Shown here piece by piece: positions 44,659 to 54,457 of a stretch of 64,000 nt of DNA. The notes below the pieces were generated by a model. It was not told the origin of the DNA, did not search any database, and saw nothing but the letters and a program-made list of their open reading frames with translations. Numbering within the stretch: the stretch's first letter is position 1; each line of letters opens with the position of its first letter. The DNA is taken from NCBI RefSeq assembly GCF_011764445.1, contig NZ_BLPG01000002.1:930001-994000 (forward strand), in the 5' to 3' direction. The DNA comes from Phytohabitans rumicis. Its GTDB lineage: Bacteria; Actinomycetota; Actinomycetes; Mycobacteriales; Micromonosporaceae. The translations under genes and the position numbers were made by a program.

Positions 44659-44829
44659 CACCCATCCATTGTCGTACAGGCGTGCGAAGATCACCGCCCC
44701 GTCTGACGGTATGGGGCCACTGTTCCGAATGTCCATTCAGGCGTCGAGCGAGCACCATCACGTCTGTCCAAATCGGACAGTCAGGGAGACCAGAGAGCCA
44801 CCACGGGCGGACGGCCGCCCACGCCGCAA

Positions 44830-45131
44830 TCACTCGCCCGCCAGAGCGGCGTCGGCGCCGATGGCGAGCGCCAACTGGACGGCCGCGATCGTCCGCGCGT
44901 CGCATACCAGGCCGGATCGGAGCGCGGCGCCGAACTCGTCCACCGGCAGCGTCACCACCGAGCTGAGCGACTCTTCCACATCGTCGGGGTCGTCGCTTTC
45001 CGGCCGCCCGTCCAGCTTCGTCGGGCCGTCCGCGCGGTAGACGTGCAGCACCTGGTCCATCCATCCGGGGCGGGACGGCAGGCGGCCCACCGGAACGCAG
45101 CGCGCGGCCCGTCGGGGGTCTGGAGCGTCAT
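44830..45131 (-). CDS. Small protein with Nudix-C-terminal-like tail (probable frameshift)
   Basis: An ATG at 45131 overlaps the hydrolase stop (ATGA), giving MTLQTPDGPRAAFRW; one extra G in the following TGGG run joins it to the open frame GRLPSRPGWMDQVLHVYRADG and so on to the stop at 44830, about 100 residues in all. The segment with GWMDQVLHVYRA and LVCDARTIAAVQLAL resembles the region after the Nudix box in ADP-ribose pyrophosphatases, but no Nudix box is present. It may be a degenerate or domain-reduced protein. Low certainty. Confidence 0.4.
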
Positions 45132-45976
45132 GGACCCAAGGCTACGGAGCGGAGGAACTCGGTCAGGACGCCCGCGAAGTCCTTGGGCGACTCGAAGAAC
45201 GGGAAGTGTGCGCCGCCCTCGGCGCGGGCGAAGACGCGCAGCCGCGCGCCGGGAATCTGGCTGGCGCTCCACGCCTGGGACGCGGGCGCCACGTGGCTGA
45301 CCTCGCCACCGACCACCAGCGTCGGTACGTCGATGCGGCGCAGCACGCCGCGCCAGTCCTGCATCACGTGGTCGATCAGCAGCATGGCGCCGTACGGCAT
45401 CGGGAGCTTGAGGTTCTCCGCGTAGAGCCAGGCGAAATCGTCGTCCGAAACGTCCGGGGTGAGCATCGAGGTGAGGAAGGAGCGGCGGGCGGCGGCCGAG
45501 TCGGGGCCCAGCAGGGTCTGGGCGAAGCCCGCGGCGCCGGGGAAGTCGAGGATCGCGCCGGCGTCGGTGGCCTCGGCCGGGTCCATCCAGGGCATGACGG
45601 TGCAGACGCTTGGCTGGTCGACGACGACGAGCGACCGGATGCGGGCGGTGCCGTACTGGTCGGCGTACGACCACAGCACGGAGGCGCCCATCGAGTGCCC
45701 GAGCAGGTGGGCCCGGTCGATGCCGAGGTGGTCGAGCAGCTCGTGCAGATCGGCGGCCAGCGAGGCGATCCGCGCGCCGTCACCGGTCCGCCCGGACTCG
45801 CCGTGGTTGCGCATGTCGTACGTGACGACGCGCAGCTCCGCGTCGAGCAGGCCGGTCAGCCGGCCGAACATCGCCTGCGACTGCGACCAGCCGTGCAGCA
45901 GGACGAGGGTGTCGTCGCCGGCGCCGGTGTCGCGGTACTTGATCGTGCACCCGTCACAGGTGGTGAACTCGCCCAT
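45128..45976 (-). CDS. Alpha/beta-hydrolase fold protein
   Basis: 282 residues. Oxyanion segment LVLLHGWSQS, nucleophile elbow LLGHSMGASVLW, and catalytic His in GGAHFPFFESPKDF mark a proline-iminopeptidase/haloperoxidase-like esterase. The likely acid is in LVVGGEVSHV. The ATG at 45976 is preferred over a TTG at 45982; AGGAGG lies somewhat far upstream. Its 3' end overlaps the start of the small protein. Substrate unknown. It is divergent from nothing and shares orientation with the PucR gene upstream. Confidence 0.88.
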   Translation of the reverse strand: MGEFTTCDGCTIKYRDTGAGDDTLVLLHGWSQSQAMFGRLTGLLDAELRVVTYDMRNHGESGRTGDGARIASLAADLHELLDHLGIDRAHLLGHSMGASVLWSYADQYGTARIRSLVVVDQPSVCTVMPWMDPAEATDAGAILDFPGAAGFAQTLLGPDSAAARRSFLTSMLTPDVSDDDFAWLYAENLKLPMPYGAMLLIDHVMQDWRGVLRRIDVPTLVVGGEVSHVAPASQAWSASQIPGARLRVFARAEGGAHFPFFESPKDFAGVLTEFLRSVALGP

Positions 45977-46008
45977 GCCCAAGCTTTGGCCTCCTGCCGA
46001 GCCGCTCT

Positions 46009-47145
46009 CTACGGCTCGCTGACGGGATTTCGACGACGGGTTTCCTCTATCTGTATGAAGTCGAGGAGTTGGAGACCCATATGCAGCGTCAGCCGGGTCC
46101 GGCCGTCGGACAGGTCCAGCCCGGTCAGCTCCGCGATGCGGTCGAGGCGGTAGTACAGCGTGGTGCGGTGGATATGCAGCGCCACGGAGGCCGCCGGCCC
46201 GGAGCCGCCGGTGTCAAGGTACGCCCGCAGTGTGGCGGTCAGGCGCCGGTTGCGGTCCACGGCCAGCAGCCGCCGCAGCTCGTCGGGGAGCATCTCGATC
46301 CGCAGCTCCTCGGGCGGCAGCCGCAGCAGGATGCCGAGCGTGCCGAGCTCGGACCAGCGCACCACCGGGGACGGGAGCAGCTGCCCGGCGGCGCGGCAGG
46401 CCAGCCGCGCCTGGCGGTACGACGACCAGGCGGCGGACAGCCCGGCGACCGCCGACCCGATGCCGGCCACGCAGGTGAACCGCCCGTCGGAGACGTCTTC
46501 GACCCGGTGGATCAACTGGGCGGCGAAGCGGTCCACGTCGTGTTCCGTGGCCGGCGAACTCGTACACAGGACGAGGGCGACCCCGCGGGCGCGTACCCGA
46601 TAAAGGGCCTTGTGCCCCAGGTCGGTCGCGGCCTGCGCGGACAGCGCGTGGCGCAGGGCGATGGTGACGTGCGACGGTCCGGGCTCGCCGCGGTCCCGGA
46701 CCTCGGCGGCCACCGCCCGCACGTGCCGGCCGAGCGGTCCGGGCTCGCCGTCCGCCAGCGCCTGGATCGCCGCCCGGCGGACCTCGGGCTCGCCGGCCAG
46801 CAGGTCGTCCACCGCGGCCTCCCGGGCGCGGTCCGCGGCCGCCACCGGCGGCCCGTGCACGGCGATCATCAGCGCCGCCAGCTCCTGCGCCGAGGCGGTC
46901 ATCGCGGCCAGCTCGGAGGTGGTGAGGGCGCCGTCCGCGTCGAGCACGATGAGCAGCCCCAGCAGCCCGCCGCGCCAGCGGATCGGCACGCACACCCGGG
47001 CCTTGAACCCGATCTCGGGTTTGGCCGGGATGGTGCCGGCGGTGGTCCAGTTCGTCACGCCCTGGGCCAGCACGTGGCCGACCGCCTTGCCGTCGGCCTG
47101 GCGCGTTCCCATGAGGCCCGTCCGGAGCGCGGAGCTGTCGGGTAC
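46009..47145 (-). CDS. PucR/CdaR-family regulator, 5' end truncated
   Basis: The C-terminal helix-turn-helix (SVALHIHRTTLYYRLDRIAEL, then GLQLLDF) and the GGDEF-like middle domain (VAGIGSAVAGLSAAWSSYRQARLA) identify a PucR-type regulator. The GAF-like front (ARVCVPIRWRGGLLGLLIVLDADG) is present, but recognisable sequence stops near VPDSSALRTGL (about 47145) and the upstream residues are antisense to the adjacent SDR gene. The first 40-60 residues of a normal PucR protein are therefore missing. The first in-frame ATG is at 47112. See the matching loss at the SDR start; a deletion spanning the intergenic region is likely. Confidence 0.75.
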   Translation of the reverse strand, partial: VPDSSALRTGLMGTRQADGKAVGHVLAQGVTNWTTAGTIPAKPEIGFKARVCVPIRWRGGLLGLLIVLDADGALTTSELAAMTASAQELAALMIAVHGPPVAAADRAREAAVDDLLAGEPEVRRAAIQALADGEPGPLGRHVRAVAAEVRDRGEPGPSHVTIALRHALSAQAATDLGHKALYRVRARGVALVLCTSSPATEHDVDRFAAQLIHRVEDVSDGRFTCVAGIGSAVAGLSAAWSSYRQARLACRAAGQLLPSPVVRWSELGTLGILLRLPPEELRIEMLPDELRRLLAVDRNRRLTATLRAYLDTGGSGPAASVALHIHRTTLYYRLDRIAELTGLDLSDGRTRLTLHMGLQLLDFIQIEETRRRNPVSEP

Positions 47146-47189
47146 GGCGGCGGTCGTCTTCGGCGCCGGGTCGAGCGGCCCGGGCTGAG

Positions 47190-47902
47190 CATCGGGGAGG
47201 CGACGGCGCACGCCTACGCGGCGGCGGGCGCGCTGGTCGCCTGCGTGGACCGGGACCACGCCGAGGCCACCCGCGTGGCCGCGGCGATCGTCGCCGAGGG
47301 CGGCACGGCGATGGCGGTACGGGCGGACGTGACCGACGAGGCGGACGTGGCCCGGGCGGTGACGGCGGTGGTCGACGCCTGGGGCCGCCCGGGATCCTGC
47401 ACAACAACGTGGGCCTCCCCGGCGGGGCACGGTCCTGGACCTGTCCCGGGCCGACTGGGACGCGGCGGTGGCGGCCAACCTCACCGGCTGCTACCTGACG
47501 GTCCGGCACGCGCTGCCCCACCTGCTGCGGCGGGGCAAGGGCGCCATCGTGAACGTGTCGTCGCTGGCGAGCATCCGGGCGACCGGCTACGTGTACCCCG
47601 TGTACAGCGCGGCGAAGGCGGCGGTCAACCAGCTGACCGTCTCGCTCGCGCTCACGTACGCCGACCGCGGCCTGCGGGCCAACGCGATCCTGCCGGGACT
47701 CATCGACACCCCGCTCGTGGCCCGGCAGGTGGTCGACGACCCGGCCGAGGTGGTGGCCCGGCACGCGCGCAGCCCCACCGGCCGGATGGGCAGCCCCTGG
47801 GACGTCGCCCACGCGGTCGTGTTCCTGGCCTCGGACCGGGCCGCGTACGTCAACGGGGTGTGCCTGCCGGTGGACGGCGGCCTGGCGGCCCGGGCCGGCT
47901 GA
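47190..47902 (+). pseudogene. Short-chain dehydrogenase/reductase, 5' truncated, two frameshifts
   Basis: The sequence begins inside the cofactor motif (GLSIGEATAHAYAAAGA, lacking the leading Gly-x-x-x-Gly strand) and lacks a start codon. It continues ADVTDEADVARAV, HNNVG, VNVSSLAS and the catalytic YSAAKAAVNQ, ending LASDRAAYVNGVCLPVDGG. Two frame breaks, at 47390-47392 and 47430-47433, would each be repaired by one G in a G-run. Even so repaired, about 15-20 N-terminal residues and the promoter are missing, so it is probably non-functional unless the assembly has dropped sequence. Confidence 0.75.
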
Positions 47903-47911
47903 CCCGGGCGG

Positions 47912-50900
47912 TCACCGGTGCGTCAGGGCGACGTCGCGGGTGACGGTGGCGTACGGGGTGTCCGCGACCACCGGACCGGCCTCGCCGGGTAGTGGTCGGC
48001 GTGCGTCACCGCCAGCGTGTACGCGCCCAGCGGCGTCCGCACCGTGTACGTCCCCGACGCGTCCGTCGTGACTTCCTCCTCCACGTCGTCCAGGCGCAGC
48101 AGTTGGACGGTCGCGCCGGCCACCGGGGCGCCGGTCCCGGCGGTGGTCACCCGGCCGCTGATGGTGCCCGGCGGCGCGTACGTGATCGCACCGCCCGGCC
48201 GCAGCAGATCGGTCTCGACGTCGTCGAACAGGTAGTACCAGTACTCGTTGACGTAGTCGCCGGCGTGGCTCTCCAGCCCCACCGTCGCCGAGGAGCCGCG
48301 GGCCCGCGGGTCGTCCGGCAGCGACTGGTACTCGATGGCGATCCGCCCGTTCTCGTGCAGCACGATGTCGAAGCTGATCCGCGTGGCCGTACCGGTGATC
48401 AGCACGTCCTGCCACGCGACCGTGAAGCGGCGGTTCGGCGCGGTGCCGCTCGTGCCGGTACGCACGCCGGCGGTCGCGTCGACGGTGAGGTCGTCCCAGA
48501 ACCCGTAGATGGCCGCGTCCGGGTCGTAGCTGCTCTGCGAGGGCAGCCCGCTGTTCGACGCGGTCTGCCACTCCTGCGGCTCGAACGTCAGGTACCCGTG
48601 GGTGGCCACGTACGCGGTCGGGTAGCTGCGGCCGTAGAACGGGAACGCGAACGGCAACGCCACCGCCGTCGACGGACCGATGGCCGCGACCGCGACCGGG
48701 GCGCTCGCGGTGACCGGGCTCGCCGCGGTGACCCGGCACTGGTAGCCGTAGCCGTCCGCGCCGTCCACCACGCCCGCCGGGGCGATGACCGTGATGTCGG
48801 CGGTCACGTCGCCGCCGAGGATCTCGTCGATGTACACGCGGCCGTCCCGCATGCACTTGGGCACGTCGGCGGACAGGACCGCGGTGATGTCGGTCTCCGG
48901 GACCTTCTCGAAGCGGTACGCCCCATCGGGTCCGGTGCGCGGATAGGTCAGGTAGCCGGACGTGCCCATCAGCACCAGCCGCACCTCGGCGCCCTCGACC
49001 GGGTTGCCCAGGTCGTCGCGGACCACGCCGCTGACCGTCCGCTCGTTGAGCGCCAGGCGTACGTCGTGCACCACGGTGGCGCCGTCGGTATCCAGGACGA
49101 GCGTGGTCCGGTACAGGCCGAAGGTGACCAGCGACGCCTCGAAGGTGAACGTGCCCAGCGGCAGGTGCAGCACGTAGGTGCCGTCGGCGGCGGTGGTCGT
49201 GGCGATGGCGGGCGCGTCGCCGGCGCGTACCTGCACCGTCGCGCCGCTCGCGGGCGAGCCGTCCGGCTTGGTGACGGTGCCGCGCAGGGTCGCCGAGGTG
49301 CGGAACGCGACGGCTGAGTTGGGGCTCAGCACCTGGACGTCGCGGGCGTACTCCAGGCCGGTGGTGGCCGCCATGTTCTCGATGCCGATGGTGGCGCCGG
49401 CACCGCGGGCCACCGGGTCGGCGCTGAGAGCTCCGAAGTGGACGGTGATGCCGCCGTGCTCGGACAGCTCCGCGGAGAACGTGGCCCGGCCGGGCGCGTC
49501 GTAGAAGGCCACGTTGCGCCACTCCACCACGAACCGGCGGTCCGGCGCCGTGCCGAGCGTCGCGGTGCGCACGCTGGCGGCGGCGTCCACGATCAGGTCG
49601 TCCCAGAGCGCGAAGATGGCCGCGTTCGGGTACGACGAGTTCGGCACCTCGCGGTTGATGGAGTTGTCCGCGGCCCGGTCGAAGGTGAGGAAGCCGTTGG
49701 TGGCGATCCACGCCTTGGTGTAGCGGGCGCCGTAGAACGGCATCTCGAACGGCAGCGCGACCTCCAGCGACTCGTCGTCGCCGGTCAGCGGGAGCACGGT
49801 GGTGCCGGCGGCGTACGGCGTGGTGGCCCCGTGGCAGTGGTAGCCGGCGGCGTCCACCCGCGCGCTGGGGCGCAGGTCGATCAGCTCGTCACCGTCCACC
49901 GTGACCTGTCGCGAGCCGGCGGTGAGGCACCGGCCGGCCCCGAACGACAGCGGGTAGGTGCCGGCGGGTACGCCGTCGAAGCGGTACGCGCCGTCGATCC
50001 CGGTGGTGACGGAGGCGAGCGGCGTGCGCAGCAACCGGAGCGTGATGCCCGCGGCCGGCACCCCGTTGGTGTCCAGCACCGCGCCGCTGATCGAGTGCCG
50101 GGCCAGCTCGGCCATGGCGAGGTCGACGGTGACCGTGGCGTCGGCGGTGACAGTCACCGGCCCGGCCGAGGCGGACGTGTAGCCGAACGCGGTCCCGGAG
50201 ACCTGGTACGCGCCGACCGGCACCCGAGCGCTGTACTGCCCGTCGGCGTCCGTGACGGCCACCCGCTCGACCCGGTTGGCGCCGACGAGGCGTAGCCGCG
50301 CTCCGGCGACGGCCGTGCCGCCGGCGCGTACCGTGCCGCTGACCGTCCCGAATGGACCGAGCGGTGCCCGGCCCACGGCGGCGCGGATATCGAGCTTGCC
50401 CTCGCCCCAGACGCGGTTGTCGTCGGCGGTGCCGCCGCAGGTGGTGTCGTCGACGTCCACGGCGGTGTCGTCGAACAGCGCCCGGGTGCCGGCCACGTCG
50501 CCGATGAGGCTGGGCGCGGCCGACCACAGCAGCGCCACCGCCCCGGCGACGTGCGGGGTGGCCATCGAGGTGCCGCTGTAGGAGTCGTACCGGCTGCCGG
50601 GCAGGCTGGAGCGCACGGCGACACCGGGCGCGGCGATGTCCGGCTTGATCAGGGCGTTGCTGGTCGAGCCCCGGCTGGAGAAGTCGGCGATCGCGCCGGC
50701 GGAGTCGTACGCGCCGACCGCGTACGTGTTGGCGTAGTCGGCCGGGGAGCCGACGGTGCCGCAGGACGGCCCGTCGTTGCCGGCGGCGAAGACCGGCATG
50801 ATGCCCATCTGCACCCAGCGGTCGACCGCGTCGGTGTAGAACGGGTCGCTGTAGGCGGCGCCCCAGGAGTTGTTGACGACGTGCGGGGCGAGGTCGGGCC

Positions 50901-51813
50901 GCGGGTTGGACCAGTTCTCGTCGAACGGCGCGACGATCCACTGTGCCGCGAGGAGCAGGGCGAGGATGGCGCAGCCGTTGCCCTGGCAGCCGCGGGCGGC
51001 CATCCAGCGCGCGCCCGGGGCCACGCCGATCCGGTTGCCCGCGCCGTCGTCGCCGACCATCGTGCCCATGGTGTGGGTGCCGTGGCCGTTGGTGTCGCAG
51101 GGGCCGACGTCCAGTCCACACTGGCCGTACGGGTCGTACCAGTTGTAGCGGTGGTCGTACGTCCCGTCGCCGGTGTTGCCGCGGTACTGCTCGACGAGGG
51201 CCGGGTGGTCGTACTGGACGCCGCTGTCGATGCTCGCGACCACGATGCCCTCGCCGCGCACGCCGTACCCGGACCACACCTGGTCCGCGCCGGTGCTCGA
51301 CACGTTCCACTCCACGCCGCCCGCGGCCGCGGCCACCGCGGCGGCCGGCTGCGCCACCGGCTCCGGCAGGGCGTACGTGCGGGCCGGGGTGACCGACCGC
51401 ACGTCGGGGCGGGCGGCCAGTTCGGCGGCGAGCTTCGCGTCCGCGCCGCTGATGTGCACGGCGTTGACGATCCACAGTGACCGGTGCCGCACACCGCGCA
51501 GGGTGAGCAGGTCGCGCAGCCCGCGCTGGCTGCGCTCGGCCACGTCGACCAGCCGCTGCCGGCCGTACCCGGTGCGCTTGCCGGGCACCTGGCGAGCGCT
51601 GGGAAGGGCGCGGGCGCCGCTGAGGTCGGCGCGCTCCTTGAGGGCGACCAGCAGGTCGGCGCGGCGGCCGCCGGCGAGCGCCTGGGCGGTCTCCGGAGCG
51701 AGCCCGGCGCCCGGCGCCGCCGTGGCCGGGGGTGCCGGCACGGTGGCGCCGGCCACCACGAGGAGCAGGGCGAGCAGGTATCTTGATCGAGAGAGCCGAC
51801 GCACTCCGGTCAC
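47912..51813 (-). CDS. Secreted S8 subtilisin-like protease with duplicated C-terminal modules (one frameshift)
   Basis: About 1300 residues. Signal peptide (LLALLLVVAGATVPAPPATA), propeptide region, then S8 catalytic domain with Asp196 (SIDSGVQ), His244 (NGHGTH) and Ser416 (SGTSMATPH). After residue 480 come carboxypeptidase-regulatory-like repeats and two copies of a beta-sandwich unit (LPFEMPFYGARYTKAWIATNG and LPFAFPFYGRSYPTAYVATHG), in a duplicated layout. The last 25 codons are out of frame; one C added to the run at 47987-47989 gives HYPGEAGPVVADTPY and a natural end. The start GTG overlaps the M4 stop (GTGA). An extracellular, substrate-binding protease is expected. Confidence 0.88.
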
Positions 51814-54359
51814 CCGACCCGGGTGTCGAGGAACGCGAGCGCCTGGTTGACGGTCTTCCCGGCCATCTGGTCGAACGCCGCCCGGTCCAGCTCCTGGCCG
51901 ATCCGCTCGGCGAAGCCGCCCCCGCCGGCGGCGACGTCGGCCGCGGCGTAGTCGGTGAACAGGTCGCGCAGCTCGTCCAGCATGGCCTGGGTGACCACTG
52001 TGGAGTCGCCGTCGGCGGTGCCGACCGTGCGCAGCGCCGGTTCCAGGGTCTGCACCGCGTGCGCGGTGCGCTTGCGCAGCTCGTCGTCGGTGCTCATCAA
52101 CTCGATCGCGCGCTGGCCGTAGGTGACGTACACGACCTCGTAGTACGCCAGGGCCGGCGTGCGCGCGGATGAGAACAGGTCGCGCACGTGCAGTAGCGCG
52201 GCGAGCACCGCGTCGACGCCCGGTCCCAGCGGGTCGAGGCCGTCGAGCCCCGACCCGGCCAGCGACTCGTCCGCGAAGCACGCGCAGTCCTGGCGCGGCT
52301 GCTCGTAGACGCCGTCCACGCCGACGGCGGTCCACGCGGCGGCGGTCTCCTTCGCCTCGGTGGAGCCCTTGCCGTAGAGCTTGTTCGCCGACTCGATGAA
52401 CCCGACCCGCGAGTCGGTGAAGCGCGCCCGCTCGCCCAGGTACGTGGTCAGCGTCCGGTACGCGATCGCCGCCGCCTTGGTGATGCCGATCTGCTGGGAC
52501 AGCAGGTAGAACGCCTTGTTCTGGATGCCGCTGTTGGTGTGCACGCCGCCCCAGTCCGAGCAGCTGGACTCGAAGTCGCTGTAGTGCGCCGGGTCGCCGT
52601 AGAGCGTGGGGTCCGCCATGCTGCGCAGCGCGCCGCCGGGGATCTGCGCGCCGACCAGCCAGTCGACCGCGCCCGTCGCGTGGTGCTCCACCTTCTCGCC
52701 GAAGATGTCGGAGAAGCTCTCGTTCAGCGCGCCGGACTGGTACATGTACCACAGGCCCGCGCTGTTGAACGTCACGCCGTGGGTCAGCTCGTGCGCGACC
52801 ACGTCCACCTTGGTCAGGCCCTCGCCGAACACCATCGTGTCGATGTCGTCGGGGATGAAGGCGGCGTTGCGCATCGGCTCGTCCTTCTTGTTCCGCACCC
52901 GGACGAACGCGCGGAGCTTGCCGCCCTTGCCGTCGTAGCTGTCCCGCCCGAACGCGGAGTTGTAGTAGTCGTAGGTGGCGCCGAGGTAGTCGTACGCGTC
53001 GTCGACGTCCTCGATGCCGGTCGCCCCCTCCCCCTCGGACCGCTTGGGCAGCACCGGCAGCTCGGTGAGCTTGTTCGCGTCGTAGATGAGGCGCTCCTTG
53101 GCGTGCGCGGCCTTCGGCAGCGCGTACACCAGCCGCCCGTCGCGGGCGTCCACGAAGTAGGCGTTGGACACGCCGCTGTCCAGATCGGACAGCCACACGT
53201 GCCAGGCCAGCACCGTCGGCGTGGCCCTGTTCGGCGCGGCGGCCGCGGGCAGCAGGTACAGCTTCGCCGGCTCCACCAGGCGCCCGTTCGGCATGGCCAG
53301 CCGCGCGGTGCGCAGCGCGTCACCGGCGGCCACCGTCGCCTGGGTGCTGGCCACGTCGAGCGCGGGCTCGGCGCCGTTGGTGACGAACTCGACGTACTGG
53401 CCGGTGGGGTCGAGGTGGATACCCACCTTGGAGCCGTAGACCGGCACGCCGCCGACGTGCTGCTCGTACCACAGATGCCGTTCGCCGGTGCGGTCGCGCT
53501 CCTCCTTGACGGAGCGCAGCGACCCGACCGGGTCGGCGAGGCCGAACAGGCCGGCGTGCTGGCGCAGCCAGCCGGGCACGCCACCGGTCACCTTGCTGCG
53601 GGTGCCCACCATGGACGGTGTGCCGCGCCAGGGATCGTTGGCCACCAACGGTTCCCCGCCCTGCTCCGCGCGGAGCTTGGTCAGCTCGGCGGAGACGCCG
53701 GCCCGCTTGTATCCGATCCGCGGCTGGCTCGCGTCGCCGCCGAACGGCTTCACGCGGTCGCCCGGCGGTGGCTCGGCGGACGCCGGCACCGCGATCAGCG
53801 CGCCGGCCGCCACCACCGCGGCGACCACGGCGGCCCGGCTCAGCCGGAACGTCCCCGCGATCAGGATCCCGACCAGCGCCCAGACCGCCGCCGCGCCCGC
53901 GACCAGCAGCGCGGGTGCGGCCAGGTGTACCAGCGGGTCGGCGGCGAGCGCGCCGCCCGCCGCGACGAAGCCGGCCAGCGCGACCGCATAAGTACCGGCT
54001 GCGACGGCCGCGCCGTCCGCGGTCAGTTCTTTGCGGGTACGCGCGCCGAGCACCACGGCGCCCACGAGCGGCCCGGCGACCAGCAGCGCCAGCGGCGAAC
54101 CGCTCAGCAGCAGCGTCACCGGGTAGAGGCGGCCGTCGAGCCCGGCCACGCTCCAGTCCAGGGGCACACCCAGGCTGGCGGCCACGGCGGCGGCGGTGCC
54201 GCCCAGGTCGGCGCCGAGGAACCGGCCGATCAGGCCGGTGGCGGTCGAGTCGCCCGCGAGCAGCGCCAGGATCGCCCAGCACACTGCGACGGTGAGGATG
54301 GCCGCGCCGACCGCTTCGAGGGCGAGGCGACGCAGACGTGACCAGCGACGAGCGGACAT
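51810..54359 (-). CDS. M4 thermolysin-type metalloprotease with N-terminal five-helix membrane domain
   Basis: 849 residues. Residues 12-195 contain five hydrophobic helices (for example AVGAAILTVAVCWAILALL and APALLVAGAAAVWALVGIL), then a signal-like cleavage region (VPASA), an FTP/PepSY-type propeptide (WYEQHVGGVPVYGSKV) and the M4 catalytic domain with zinc motif His523-Glu-Leu-Thr-His527, third ligand Glu547 in ALNESFSD, and GGVHTNSGIQNKAFYLL. A multi-pass N-terminal domain is unusual for M4 enzymes, which are normally secreted. The C-terminal 200 residues are helical. Coupled with the S8 gene by a 4-bp overlap. Confidence 0.9.
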   Translation of the reverse strand: MSARRWSRLRRLALEAVGAAILTVAVCWAILALLAGDSTATGLIGRFLGADLGGTAAAVAASLGVPLDWSVAGLDGRLYPVTLLLSGSPLALLVAGPLVGAVVLGARTRKELTADGAAVAAGTYAVALAGFVAAGGALAADPLVHLAAPALLVAGAAAVWALVGILIAGTFRLSRAAVVAAVVAAGALIAVPASAEPPPGDRVKPFGGDASQPRIGYKRAGVSAELTKLRAEQGGEPLVANDPWRGTPSMVGTRSKVTGGVPGWLRQHAGLFGLADPVGSLRSVKEERDRTGERHLWYEQHVGGVPVYGSKVGIHLDPTGQYVEFVTNGAEPALDVASTQATVAAGDALRTARLAMPNGRLVEPAKLYLLPAAAAPNRATPTVLAWHVWLSDLDSGVSNAYFVDARDGRLVYALPKAAHAKERLIYDANKLTELPVLPKRSEGEGATGIEDVDDAYDYLGATYDYYNSAFGRDSYDGKGGKLRAFVRVRNKKDEPMRNAAFIPDDIDTMVFGEGLTKVDVVAHELTHGVTFNSAGLWYMYQSGALNESFSDIFGEKVEHHATGAVDWLVGAQIPGGALRSMADPTLYGDPAHYSDFESSCSDWGGVHTNSGIQNKAFYLLSQQIGITKAAAIAYRTLTTYLGERARFTDSRVGFIESANKLYGKGSTEAKETAAAWTAVGVDGVYEQPRQDCACFADESLAGSGLDGLDPLGPGVDAVLAALLHVRDLFSSARTPALAYYEVVYVTYGQRAIELMSTDDELRKRTAHAVQTLEPALRTVGTADGDSTVVTQAMLDELRDLFTDYAAADVAAGGGGFAERIGQELDRAAFDQMAGKTVNQALAFLDTRVG

Positions 54360-54457
54360 GGTTGGCCCCGTGGATCAGGTCGGATGATCATTGATGGGCC
54401 AGAATGTTCCACCTTTCGATCTTCACGTGCAAGACTTGTTGTCGCGCTCGCGGCGTG

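Noticed and set aside
43246-44736. DUF222-HNH gene as part of an insertion sequence
   Set aside because: No terminal inverted repeats, target duplication or transposase were seen. Such HNH genes are ordinary in actinomycetes.
51810-53196. Apparent 5' extension of the S8 protease frame through the M4 gene
   Set aside because: The extension is antisense-like, Arg/Gly-rich sequence in another frame of the M4 gene. The signal peptide and the GTGA overlap place the real start at 51813.
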